A DNA stretch of 64,000 nt from an uncultured bacterium. GTDB taxonomy: Bacteria; Myxococcota_A; Polyangia; Polyangiales; Houyiibacteriaceae. Positions 9,229-16,737 of this stretch are shown one piece after another; the stretch's first letter is position 1, and each line of letters opens with the position of its first letter. Below the pieces are notes generated by a model. It worked only from the letters and a program-made list of their open reading frames with translations. It was not told the DNA's origin and did no database searches. The position numbers and the translations under genes are program-made. The DNA lies in NCBI GenBank assembly GCA_938024995.1, contig CALJDU010000033.1:62001-126000 (forward strand). The letters run 5' to 3'.

Positions 9229-11061
9229 GTCGCAAGTACCGGCGTCACAGGTGCCAGAGAGACAGTTGGTCGGGTGAATGCAGTGCTCTCCCCGTTCCGC
9301 GAACGCGAACGGCACGGGCACATCGCCGGGCTCGTTGCCAACGGTGTCGCTCCCGACCGTGCCCCAGCAAACCACGTCCCCATCGCTCAGCTGCGCGCAC
9401 GGCCGCTCCGACGCGGACCCAAGGTAAATCCGCGACACGATGCCCAAGGGAAGCGCCCCGATCGCGCCTACTTCCCCGGGTTCGTCACCCACGTCTTGGC
9501 TGCTCTGAGAACCTAGGGCGCCCGCGGCGCCTTCGCCCCAGCAGCGGACGCCGCCGCCGACATCGATCGCGCAGCTAGAGCGGGCGCCCGCGAAGACCGC
9601 GGTGGCACCGGTAAAACTGATCGCGTCGAGGGTCCCCGGCGTCTCGTCGTCTCCCACGTCCAGGAGGTCCCCGGTCCCGAGTCGCCCGTTCGCTCCGCTC
9701 CCCCAGCAGCGAATATCCCGTCCGACCAGCGCACAGGTGTGGGCTCCGCCGACCGCGAGCGCGTCCACGTCGAGCCCGCCGAGCGAGACGACCGGGGCGA
9801 GCGCCAGAGACTCATCGTCGCCGATGCTGTCCACGCGACCAAAGCCGAGTCGACCGTTCGCGCCCTCTCCCCAGCACAGCACCCGAGCGTCAGCCAAGAG
9901 CGCGCAGGTGTGCGCGTCGCCCGCCGCGATATCGACGACCTCTTGAGCGATCGCGAGCGCGTCGCTGCGAGGCGTCTCGTCATCGCCAATGTTGTCCGTC
10001 GTCCCGTAGCCGAGCTGCCCGCTCTCGTTCGCGCCCCAACAGCGCACGACGCCGCCGCGAGAGAGCGCGCAGGTGTGGTTTCGACCGGCCGCGATCTTCA
10101 GCACCGCGCGACCCACTTCGACCGGCACATGCGGCTCGTCGATCGCGACGAAGGGCACCTCCCGTCCGAGCCCGAGCTGACCGAACGTGTTGTCGCCCCA
10201 GCATCGCACCTGACCATCGGAGAGCAGGCAGGCATGAGCGTCACCGCTCGTGATCTGCTCTCCGACCTCGCCTGCTGGCGTCGTGAAGGAGCCCTCGAGG
10301 CCATCGTCTCCAAAGCACCGAACAACGTCCTGAGACAAAGAGCAGATGTGCCCGCTGCCACCAGACATCATGCGCACGCGACACTTCCCCTCCTCGCCGC
10401 AGTAGCGGATCTCGAAGCCATACGCTCTTCCGTCGCACCGGGTCTGAGGCTCCATGTTTCCGTACACGCACTCGCCCTCGACGCAGAGATCGAGCGTGCA
10501 GACATTGTCGTCAGCGCAGTCGTCAGCGTCAGCACAAGGGGGAACCGGCGTGACTCCGCTGTCGGAAAAACGCTCGCGCGCGACGTCGGGGGAAACCGTG
10601 GCGACCTCGGCGCTCCCGCAAGCGCCGTCGACGCATGTTTCTCTCGCCAGACACGTCACGTCCCCACAAGCGTCTTCGAAGACGATCGCGACTGCGCGCT
10701 GTTCGCCCTCTACGAAATCGAAAATGGCGCGCTTCACGATCTGCACCCCGCGATCCGTGGTCGCGGTCACCTGAAGAAGCACGCGGCGCGATGCGTCGCC
10801 TCCGTCGGGCGTGATCGCGAAAGAGAGCGGAAGCGTATGTTCGCCCGACCGGATGTCCTCGGCCGAGGGAACGATCCGGTAGACCTCATCGGGCGGCGGC
10901 GGCGGCTCGTCGGGCAACGGAGTCGCTTCGCGAACGGACACCGCAATGCGCTCGATGACGAAGATCCCTTCCGCGTCGAGAACGACCAAAACCTGCGTGG
11001 GTGTTTTCCCACAGCTCACGACCAAGAGAAGAAGGAGCGAAGCCCACATTTGTCGGCGCAT
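9226..11061 (-). CDS. RCC1-repeat lipoprotein of kinase cassette 1
   Basis: About 611 aa, lipoprotein signal LLLLLVVSC. Residues about 20-170 form an N-terminal domain that is also present in the cassette 2 lipoprotein (16727-18535). Shared points are TQVLV/SRVLV after the lipid Cys, LPLSF, FVEGEQRA/FVPGEDRA, a C-x3-C...TC..G.C cluster, and ARER. A Cys-rich hinge follows (CADADDCADDNVC), then about seven RCC1-type blades (AGRNHTCALSRGGVVRCWGANESGQLG and similar) that should fold as a beta-propeller, and a final CIHPTNCLSGTCDAGTC. The ATG at 11061 has GGGAG nine bases upstream; a GTG at 11067 overlaps the PEGA gene stop. The propeller probably binds a partner outside the cell; this is inferred. 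Confidence 0.82.
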   Translation of the reverse strand: MRRQMWASLLLLLVVSCGKTPTQVLVVLDAEGIFVIERIAVSVREATPLPDEPPPPPDEVYRIVPSAEDIRSGEHTLPLSFAITPDGGDASRRVLLQVTATTDRGVQIVKRAIFDFVEGEQRAVAIVFEDACGDVTCLARETCVDGACGSAEVATVSPDVARERFSDSGVTPVPPCADADDCADDNVCTLDLCVEGECVYGNMEPQTRCDGRAYGFEIRYCGEEGKCRVRMMSGGSGHICSLSQDVVRCFGDDGLEGSFTTPAGEVGEQITSGDAHACLLSDGQVRCWGDNTFGQLGLGREVPFVAIDEPHVPVEVGRAVLKIAAGRNHTCALSRGGVVRCWGANESGQLGYGTTDNIGDDETPRSDALAIAQEVVDIAAGDAHTCALLADARVLCWGEGANGRLGFGRVDSIGDDESLALAPVVSLGGLDVDALAVGGAHTCALVGRDIRCWGSGANGRLGTGDLLDVGDDETPGTLDAISFTGATAVFAGARSSCAIDVGGGVRCWGEGAAGALGSQSSQDVGDEPGEVGAIGALPLGIVSRIYLGSASERPCAQLSDGDVVCWGTVGSDTVGNEPGDVPVPFAFAERGEHCIHPTNCLSGTCDAGTCD

Positions 11062-11063
11062 GA

Positions 11064-11966
11064 TCACCAGCTCCCTAGCGCCGCGAAAACGTCACCGGTG
11101 GTGCCGCCATCGACCGGATTGTCTCGGGTCGCCAAGATGCCCACGCTGATCGCGGCGCCCGCGGCGACGACGCCGACGACCGCCCACAAGATCGGGCTCT
11201 GGTAGGCGCGCCGCGGCGCTTCGACCTGGGTAAAGGTCGCGTCCACGGTCATTCGCGCGCCCGGCTCGACGTCGATGGTGCGCGTGTAGTCATCGTGTCC
11301 TTCTGCGTGGACCCGGATCACGTGCTCTCCCGCCGCTACCTCGACCTGCGCTTCACCGCGCCCCACCTCTTCGCCATCGACGGTGATCTGGCTACTCGGG
11401 ATCCCGGTACGAATGACGACGCTCGCGTCTAGCGGCTCGAGCCACACCGCGAGGGACGCTTCCCCGCCCACGCCGACGACTGTCTCTCGCTTGGTCGCGA
11501 AACCTTCCGCTCGAACGAGGATCGTGTGGTCGCCCGGATCGAGATAGAGCACTCGCGTGCCCCCCGTTCCGCCTTCCGCGACGCCGTCCACTTCGACGGT
11601 GGCGGAAGACGGCTCAACAGACATCGTGAGCTGGGTCAGCGTCTCGAGAAGCACCGTTCGCCGCGCGAGGGCGGTCGCGCGATCCGCCGCGTCGTTTTCC
11701 TCATTGGAGATCGCCATGAAGCGTTCGAGCGCGTCCATCGCCTCACGCGAGCGACCGAGGGCAGCGAGCGTCTCCATGATGTTGAAGACGATCACGGGGC
11801 GCTCCTCAAACTCTCGAGCGCGCTGAAAATGCCGGAGCGCTTCAGCGCGTCGACCTTCCGCCGTCAGCTCCATGCCGCGCTGAAACTCTTCCCGCGCGGA
11901 CTGCGCGAAGGCGGTTTCAGGAACGAAAAGCAAGAAGAGAGCGGCGCCCACAAGAAGCGTCTTCAT
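11064..11966 (-). CDS. Exported TPR/PEGA protein of kinase cassette 1
   Basis: 300 aa. Signal peptide ending AFA before QSAREEF. Residues about 23-110 are TPR-like (LTAEGRRAEALRHFQRAREFEERP, then ETLAALGRSREAMDALERF). Residues about 115-245 hold two PEGA-type beta repeats (ATVEVDGV..., SQITVDGEEVGRGEAQVEVAAGEHVIRV). A membrane segment (SPILWAVVGVVAAGAAISVGI) is followed by a short tail ending TTGDVFAALGSW. The same layout and tail occur in the cassette 2 homologue. The start at 11966 was chosen for the signal peptide. The gene lies 61 bases behind the kinase and its stop overlaps the next reading frame, so the three genes are probably one operon. Confidence 0.82.
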   Translation of the reverse strand: MKTLLVGAALFLLFVPETAFAQSAREEFQRGMELTAEGRRAEALRHFQRAREFEERPVIVFNIMETLAALGRSREAMDALERFMAISNEENDAADRATALARRTVLLETLTQLTMSVEPSSATVEVDGVAEGGTGGTRVLYLDPGDHTILVRAEGFATKRETVVGVGGEASLAVWLEPLDASVVIRTGIPSSQITVDGEEVGRGEAQVEVAAGEHVIRVHAEGHDDYTRTIDVEPGARMTVDATFTQVEAPRRAYQSPILWAVVGVVAAGAAISVGILATRDNPVDGGTTGDVFAALGSW

Positions 11967-12027
11967 CGCGCTAAGGTGTACACGCGCCTTCGCAAGAGCA
12001 ACAACCCCGAACTGGTCAGATGCGCCG

Positions 12028-13641
12028 CTAACGCCACTCGGAGACGGTCCCGATCGATCGTGGTCGTTCATCCGTCATCGCAGGCTCGGGGGACGCGGCC
12101 TCCATGCGGGCGGACCTTCTTCGAGCGCGTCGACGGCGCCTGCGTTCTTCGGGGGCCTCGTCCGCGGACGCCGTATCCTCATTTTGACGCGCGCCTTCCT
12201 CGGTCGCTTCGGCTTCCTCGGTCGCGTCGGCAACCGTCTCGCTCGCAACCGCCTCGGTCGCGACCTCCTCAGCATCGGCTCGCTGCTCCCCGGGAGCGAT
12301 CGCGCGGGTCGGGGTTACGCCTTCCGACACGCCTTCCGCTGCGTCTTCCGCTGGACCTTCTGGCGCGCCAGCTGCGGCGCCTTCAGCCCGAGCATTGCCG
12401 ATCGGCGCGGCAACATCTTCTGCGCTGGGCCCCGGCGACCCAAGAAGGAACCCGATCGCCGCGACGACCAGCACCGAGAGAACCGCGAACACCGCAAACC
12501 AAAGACCACGCCGCGGAGAACGCACCGGCTGAATCATCATGTCGCTGGTCCGCGCGGAGGTGCTCTCGTGAAGGACACTCTCATCACCGTCGTGATGGCT
12601 CGCGCGATGGACACCTGGAGGAAGGGACAGCGAGCGCTCAGAGACCGACGCCGCGTTGGGCATCGCGAGAAGCTCCGCGAGCGCCTCTTGCGCGGTGGGG
12701 CGCTCCTCGGCCGACTTCGAAAGCAGCCGCTCGATAAGCGCGGTCAGCGCATCACTGATCTCAAGCTCGGGATCGCGCGCGATCGGGCTCGGCGGCGGCT
12801 CGCTGCAGTGCTGACTGAGGAGCATGATCAGGGTTTCGCCGAGGAACGGCGGGGTCCCGGTGAGCATCTCGAAGAGGATCACGCCCAGCGCGTAGAGGTC
12901 GGCCGGCGCGCCCGCTTTCGCGCCGTTGGCCGCTTCCGGGCTCATGTACTTGGGCGTGCCGATCAGCGCGCCGGTGTTGGTCAGCGAGACCCCGCCCACC
13001 AGGTCGGGTTCCAGCATCTTCGCGATGCCGAAGTCGAGCACCTTGATCGGCTTCCGTTCACCCGCGCACAACATGATGTTGTCTGGCTTGAGGTCACGAT
13101 GAACCACCCCAGCGGAGTGCGCGGCGACCAACGCGGTCGCGATCTCCGTCGCGATCCGGATGCACTCTTTGCCCGTGAGCCGACCTCTCGCGAGCACCTC
13201 CCCTAAGGTCTCTCCGTCGATGAGCTCCATCGCGGTGTAGATCAGATCCTGCGCGCGACCGAAGCCGTACATCTTGACGATGTGCGGGCTCTCGATGCGA
13301 TGGGTCGCTTCGGCTTCGCGCCGGAACCGCGCGACAGCCGTCGGGCTCTCGTCGAGCCCCTTCATCAGGACTTTGATCGCCACATCGCGGTTCATGTCGA
13401 CTTGACGCGCGAGGTAGACCACGCCCATGCCGCCGCGCCCGAGCTCCGACTTGATCTCGTAACGGTCGATCACGGTCCCGATGAGCGGATCGATCGGTGG
13501 CTCGGGGAGGTCTGGCAACGAGCTTCGCCGCTGGACTCGCGACGGTTCTTCGCGCGTGTCGACTTGGCTCTGACGAGGAACGCTGAGCTTGTCGTGGCCG
13601 GCCACTGATGGACTGTAAGGGGGCGACTCAAAGTCCAGCAA
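12028..13641 (-). CDS. Transmembrane Ser/Thr protein kinase of cassette 1
   Basis: 537 aa. Kinase domain at about residues 60-330 with all key residues: GRGGMG loop, K90 (VAIK), HRDLKPDN with D183, DFG with D203, and GTPKYMSPE, so it should be active. One membrane segment lies at about 379-401. The outer part is Ala/Glu-rich, carries an unusual Arg run (EERRRRRRARRRSAR), and ends SIGTVSEWR. The cassette 2 kinase ends FGSIVEWR, so this tail is conserved while the linker is not. First gene of the operon with the TPR/PEGA protein and the RCC1 lipoprotein. Likely role: phosphorylating cytoplasmic targets in response to an envelope cue. Confidence 0.92.
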   Translation of the reverse strand: MLDFESPPYSPSVAGHDKLSVPRQSQVDTREEPSRVQRRSSLPDLPEPPIDPLIGTVIDRYEIKSELGRGGMGVVYLARQVDMNRDVAIKVLMKGLDESPTAVARFRREAEATHRIESPHIVKMYGFGRAQDLIYTAMELIDGETLGEVLARGRLTGKECIRIATEIATALVAAHSAGVVHRDLKPDNIMLCAGERKPIKVLDFGIAKMLEPDLVGGVSLTNTGALIGTPKYMSPEAANGAKAGAPADLYALGVILFEMLTGTPPFLGETLIMLLSQHCSEPPPSPIARDPELEISDALTALIERLLSKSAEERPTAQEALAELLAMPNAASVSERSLSLPPGVHRASHHDGDESVLHESTSARTSDMMIQPVRSPRRGLWFAVFAVLSVLVVAAIGFLLGSPGPSAEDVAAPIGNARAEGAAAGAPEGPAEDAAEGVSEGVTPTRAIAPGEQRADAEEVATEAVASETVADATEEAEATEEGARQNEDTASADEAPEERRRRRRARRRSARMEAASPEPAMTDERPRSIGTVSEWR

Positions 13642-13762
13642 CCCGACGAACGCGAATTCAACATCGAGCTAGCGCGAACGGCGATGAACAAAACCAAACG
13701 GAGACCGCGTCTCCTCTGCTCGGGTGAGACATACGCGTCGCGGCGGCGTGGAGACGCGATCG

Positions 13763-14140
13763 TCAGAACAACGAGAGCTGCGCTTCGTGTTGGCGAAGGT
13801 ATCTGACGAGCGCGAGTTCGAGCTCTTCGAGGTGCGCCGCCCACTCATCGAGGTCCGCGTTGTCGACGTCCCGGAGCGCGGTCGCCAGACGGTCTGCGGT
13901 ACGCGGCGCCCCCACTGCTCGGAGCGCGGCGATATGCTCGTCTCCTCGCTCGACCAGCTCTTCCGGACCGTCGTTGTTCATCGCGATGTCCGCGCTCATC
14001 GCGAGCCACAAAGTCTCGACGACCGCCGGGAACCTCTCCCCCGCGCGGTCGCGATCGTTGAGCTCCTCGAAGACCTCCATGAGCCCTTCCACGACGTCGC
14101 CGCTCTGCTCCATCTGGGCCATGATCGCTTTGATGTTCAT
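13763..14140 (-). CDS. Small acidic protein, weak DMP19/DUF4375-like pattern
   Basis: 125 aa from the ATG at 14140, which has GGAG six bases upstream; a longer frame to 14209 would overlap the kinase tail. The protein is helical, acidic and soluble (MNIKAIMAQMEQSGDVVEG, LWLAMSADIAMNNDGPEELVERG, HIAALRAVGAPRTADRLATAL). The order of an N-x-D/G segment followed by ALRxxGAxxTAxxL recalls the DUF4375/DMP19 family, but the match is loose. It follows the cassette 2 kinase with a 59-base gap on the same strand and may be co-transcribed with it. Function unknown. Confidence 0.6.
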   Translation of the reverse strand: MNIKAIMAQMEQSGDVVEGLMEVFEELNDRDRAGERFPAVVETLWLAMSADIAMNNDGPEELVERGDEHIAALRAVGAPRTADRLATALRDVDNADLDEWAAHLEELELALVRYLRQHEAQLSLF

Positions 14141-14199
14141 CTCCGACTCCAATTCCGAGACCCGAAACAACGTCTTCAAACAGATCGCTGCTCTGGCGG

Positions 14200-15711
14200 C
14201 TAGCGCCATTCAACGATCGAGCCGAACGCACGTTCCGACATCGTCGCGGACATCGTCACGGCCTCGGACATCGTTGCGGACATCGTCGCGGCCTCGGACA
14301 TCGTCACAGACATCGTCGCAGCTTCGGACACTGGCGCGTCTTCGGACACCGTCGCGTCTTCGGACACCGTCGCGGCTGCGGAGCGCCTCACGCGTGCCGT
14401 TCGCTTGCTCCGCCGCATCGCGGCCGTAGGGGCGTCGCCTTCTTCCGCGGACGCTTCTTCTGATGGCTCCGCTTGGGGTCGCTCCGCTCGTGACGGCGCC
14501 GCAAGGTCATTCGCGCCGTTCGCTTCTGCTGGCTCTGCGGACGCAGGTTCCAGGGCGACCTCTTGCTCCCCGCCGATCGGAGCCGGCTCATTCAGAACGG
14601 TGTCCGATGACGTATCGGTCGCGTTCGTCATGAACATGAGCGCCGCGATGGCGGAGAGGACCATCAACATGATCGCGGCGGTGATCCACTTACGCGAGGA
14701 CGAAGGGCTTGGGGGGCTCGGGACCACGTCCACCGTCGTCGTCGCGGTGGACGCCGACGGGTCGGTTTCGGGCGACGCACGGAAGCGTGATGACTCCACC
14801 ACCGTGTCGATCTCGTGCATGAAGTCTTCGCCGGTCTCGTACCGAACCGCCATCGGTCCCGGGTCCGCCATGATCGCGCGGAGCGACGTGAGCACATCCG
14901 CCGCGCTCGGGCGCGCCGTGGACGTCTTTCGCAACATGCTCAACACCAGCTCGTCCATCGCGCTCGGGATCGGCTGGCGCGCTCGCGCGGACACCCGCGC
15001 AGGCGGCTCGCTCATGTGACGGGTCAAGACCTCAAGCGTATTTGCACCGTCGAAGAGCAGCGTTCCGGTGAGCATCTCGAAAATCGTGATCCCCAACGCG
15101 TAGACGTCCGCGGGAGGTCCAACCTTTTCTCCGGTCGCCGCTTCGGGGCTCATGTAGTGCGGGGTCCCCATGATCATGCCGGTCTTGGTCAGCTTGGCGT
15201 CGACGCTCTGATCCACCTCGACCAGTTTCGCGATGCCGAAGTCGAGGACTTTGACCTGGTCGCCTTTTTCGGTGCAGAGCATGACGTTGTCTGGCTTGAG
15301 ATCACGATGGACCACGCCACCACGATGCGCCGCCGCGATCGCGTCCGTCATCTGCACCGCGACGCGCAGCCCGTCATCGAAAGAAAGCGCGCCATCGTCG
15401 AGGCGCTCGCGAAGGGTCTCGCCATGGACGCGCTCCATCGCGGCATAGAAGAGGCCGTCGGCGGTCTGCCCGAAGTCATACATCTTGATGACGAAATCGT
15501 TCTCGACGCGGCTCGCGGCTTCGGCTTCACGGCGAAAGCGCTCAGTGAGCCGCGGATTGAGCGCGAGCTCGGGTCGCAGCACCTTGATCGCGACCTCCCG
15601 CTTCATGAAGGTGTGCCACGCGAGGTACACCTTCCCCATCGCGCCTTCCCCTAGAACGTCGCGGATCTCGAACTTCCCCTCGAGGGTCGTTTGAAGAAGT
15701 GGATCGCTCAC
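14200..15711 (-). CDS. Transmembrane Ser/Thr protein kinase of cassette 2
   Basis: 503 aa. Kinase domain at about residues 14-285: GEGAMG, K43 (VAIK), HRDLKPDN with D137, DFG with D157, GTPHYMSPE. Single membrane segment at about 342-362. The outer region contains APIGG (cassette 1 has APIGN), a basic patch (RRSKRTARVRRS), a Thr/Ser/Met/Glu tandem repeat, and the tail FGSIVEWR shared with the cassette 1 kinase. Unlike cassettes 1 and 3, this kinase is transcribed away from its PEGA and lipoprotein partners, from an 87-base divergent gap (15712-15798) in which no clear promoter can be named. Confidence 0.92.
   Translation of the reverse strand: MSDPLLQTTLEGKFEIRDVLGEGAMGKVYLAWHTFMKREVAIKVLRPELALNPRLTERFRREAEAASRVENDFVIKMYDFGQTADGLFYAAMERVHGETLRERLDDGALSFDDGLRVAVQMTDAIAAAHRGGVVHRDLKPDNVMLCTEKGDQVKVLDFGIAKLVEVDQSVDAKLTKTGMIMGTPHYMSPEAATGEKVGPPADVYALGITIFEMLTGTLLFDGANTLEVLTRHMSEPPARVSARARQPIPSAMDELVLSMLRKTSTARPSAADVLTSLRAIMADPGPMAVRYETGEDFMHEIDTVVESSRFRASPETDPSASTATTTVDVVPSPPSPSSSRKWITAAIMLMVLSAIAALMFMTNATDTSSDTVLNEPAPIGGEQEVALEPASAEPAEANGANDLAAPSRAERPQAEPSEEASAEEGDAPTAAMRRSKRTARVRRSAAATVSEDATVSEDAPVSEAATMSVTMSEAATMSATMSEAVTMSATMSERAFGSIVEWR
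14236..14372 (-). repeat. In-frame 30-bp and 18-bp tandem repeats in kinase tail
   Basis: About three 30-bp units (encoding TMSxTMSEAx) and shorter 18-bp units (TVSEDA) sit just before the last ten codons of the cassette 2 kinase. All unit lengths are multiples of three, so copy-number change would alter tail length without a frameshift. Confidence 0.8.
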
Positions 15712-15798
15712 CGCGCGAACGTACGGGATGGCTCAGGCCTTGTGAAGTTCATCCCAAAGGGCGTTCTCTGATTCGCGTTTTGCCGAACAAGCGACCTG

Positions 15799-16737
15799 AT
15801 GCATCCTCTCCGGGTGAAACCGCTCCCTGCCCTGTCCGCGGTCTGCCTCGCGACGCTTCTGCTCTTCGCGTTGGTTCCGGTGGAGGTCCATGCACAAACC
15901 GCGCGGAGCGAGTTTGAAGAGGCGGCCCGGCTGACTCGCGAAGGACGTCGAGCGGAGGCGCTGACGCATTTTCAGCGCTCCCGGGAACTGGAGGAGCGAC
16001 CCGTTACGGTCTTCAACATCATGGAGACGCTCGCGGCGCTCGGCCGGTCGCGCGAAGCGATGATTGAGCTCGAGCGCTTCCTCGAGATCGCCGACGCGGA
16101 AGAGTTCGCGGCCGAGCGCGCGACCGCGGAGTCGCGGCGGTTGGTCCTGCTTGAGACCCTCGTGCACATCACGCTGGAGATCGAGCCGGCAGACGCGACC
16201 CTCTCGGTGGATGGCGAGGTCGTCTCGGGCACCGGTCGCGCGCGGACCTTCTACCTCGACCCAGGCGCGCACTCTTTAAGGGTCAGCGCGGAAGGTTACG
16301 CGGAGGTGACGCGAGAGCTCGCGGCGGATGAGAACGACCTGGCCATCGCGTTGACCGCGCTGCCGACCACTTTGGTCTTGCGGAGCGCGCTCCCTGACGC
16401 GGAGATACAGGTCGACGGCGAAGTGGTGGGACGCGGGAGCGCCGAGCTGACCGTTCCTGCGGGGGAGCATCTCGTCCGTGTCACCGCGCCGGCGCGAGAG
16501 ACGTTTCAGCGAAGCGTCACGACCAGCCCTGGAGAACGACTCGTGATTGACGCGACGCTGCCGAGCATCACGCAGCCTGCACAAGCGCGACCGCTGTGGA
16601 AGAGCCCGATCCTGTGGACGGTGGTCGGCGTGGTCGTGGTCGGGAGCGTCGCGACCGGCGTGTATTTTGGGACGCGCGGACCACCTCCGCTGCAAGGCAC
16701 CACCGGTGTCACCTTGGGAGCGCTCCATGCATTTTAG
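15799..16737 (+). CDS. Exported TPR/PEGA protein of kinase cassette 2
   Basis: 312 aa and clearly paralogous to the cassette 1 protein. Signal peptide ending VHA before QTARSEF; TPR-like helices (LTREGRRAEALTHFQRSRELEERP, ETLAALGRSREAMIELERF); two PEGA-type repeats (ATLSVDGEVVSGTG, AEIQVDGEVVGRGSAELTVPAGEHLVRV); a membrane segment (SPILWTVVGVVVVGSVATGV); and tail GTTGVTLGALHAF. The last 11 bases overlap the start of the following lipoprotein gene. A cleaved signal plus one C-terminal membrane helix puts the PEGA repeats in the periplasm and a tail of roughly 20 residues in the cytoplasm; this topology is inferred. Confidence 0.82.
   Translation: MHPLRVKPLPALSAVCLATLLLFALVPVEVHAQTARSEFEEAARLTREGRRAEALTHFQRSRELEERPVTVFNIMETLAALGRSREAMIELERFLEIADAEEFAAERATAESRRLVLLETLVHITLEIEPADATLSVDGEVVSGTGRARTFYLDPGAHSLRVSAEGYAEVTRELAADENDLAIALTALPTTLVLRSALPDAEIQVDGEVVGRGSAELTVPAGEHLVRVTAPARETFQRSVTTSPGERLVIDATLPSITQPAQARPLWKSPILWTVVGVVVVGSVATGVYFGTRGPPPLQGTTGVTLGALHAF

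Noticed and set aside
9739-11205. 488-aa open frame on the plus strand
   Set aside because: Antisense to the RCC1 lipoprotein with its repeats and signal peptide; composition is shadow-like.
14236-14372. Possible CRISPR or intergenic repeat array
   Set aside because: Repeats are contiguous and code in frame for the kinase tail.
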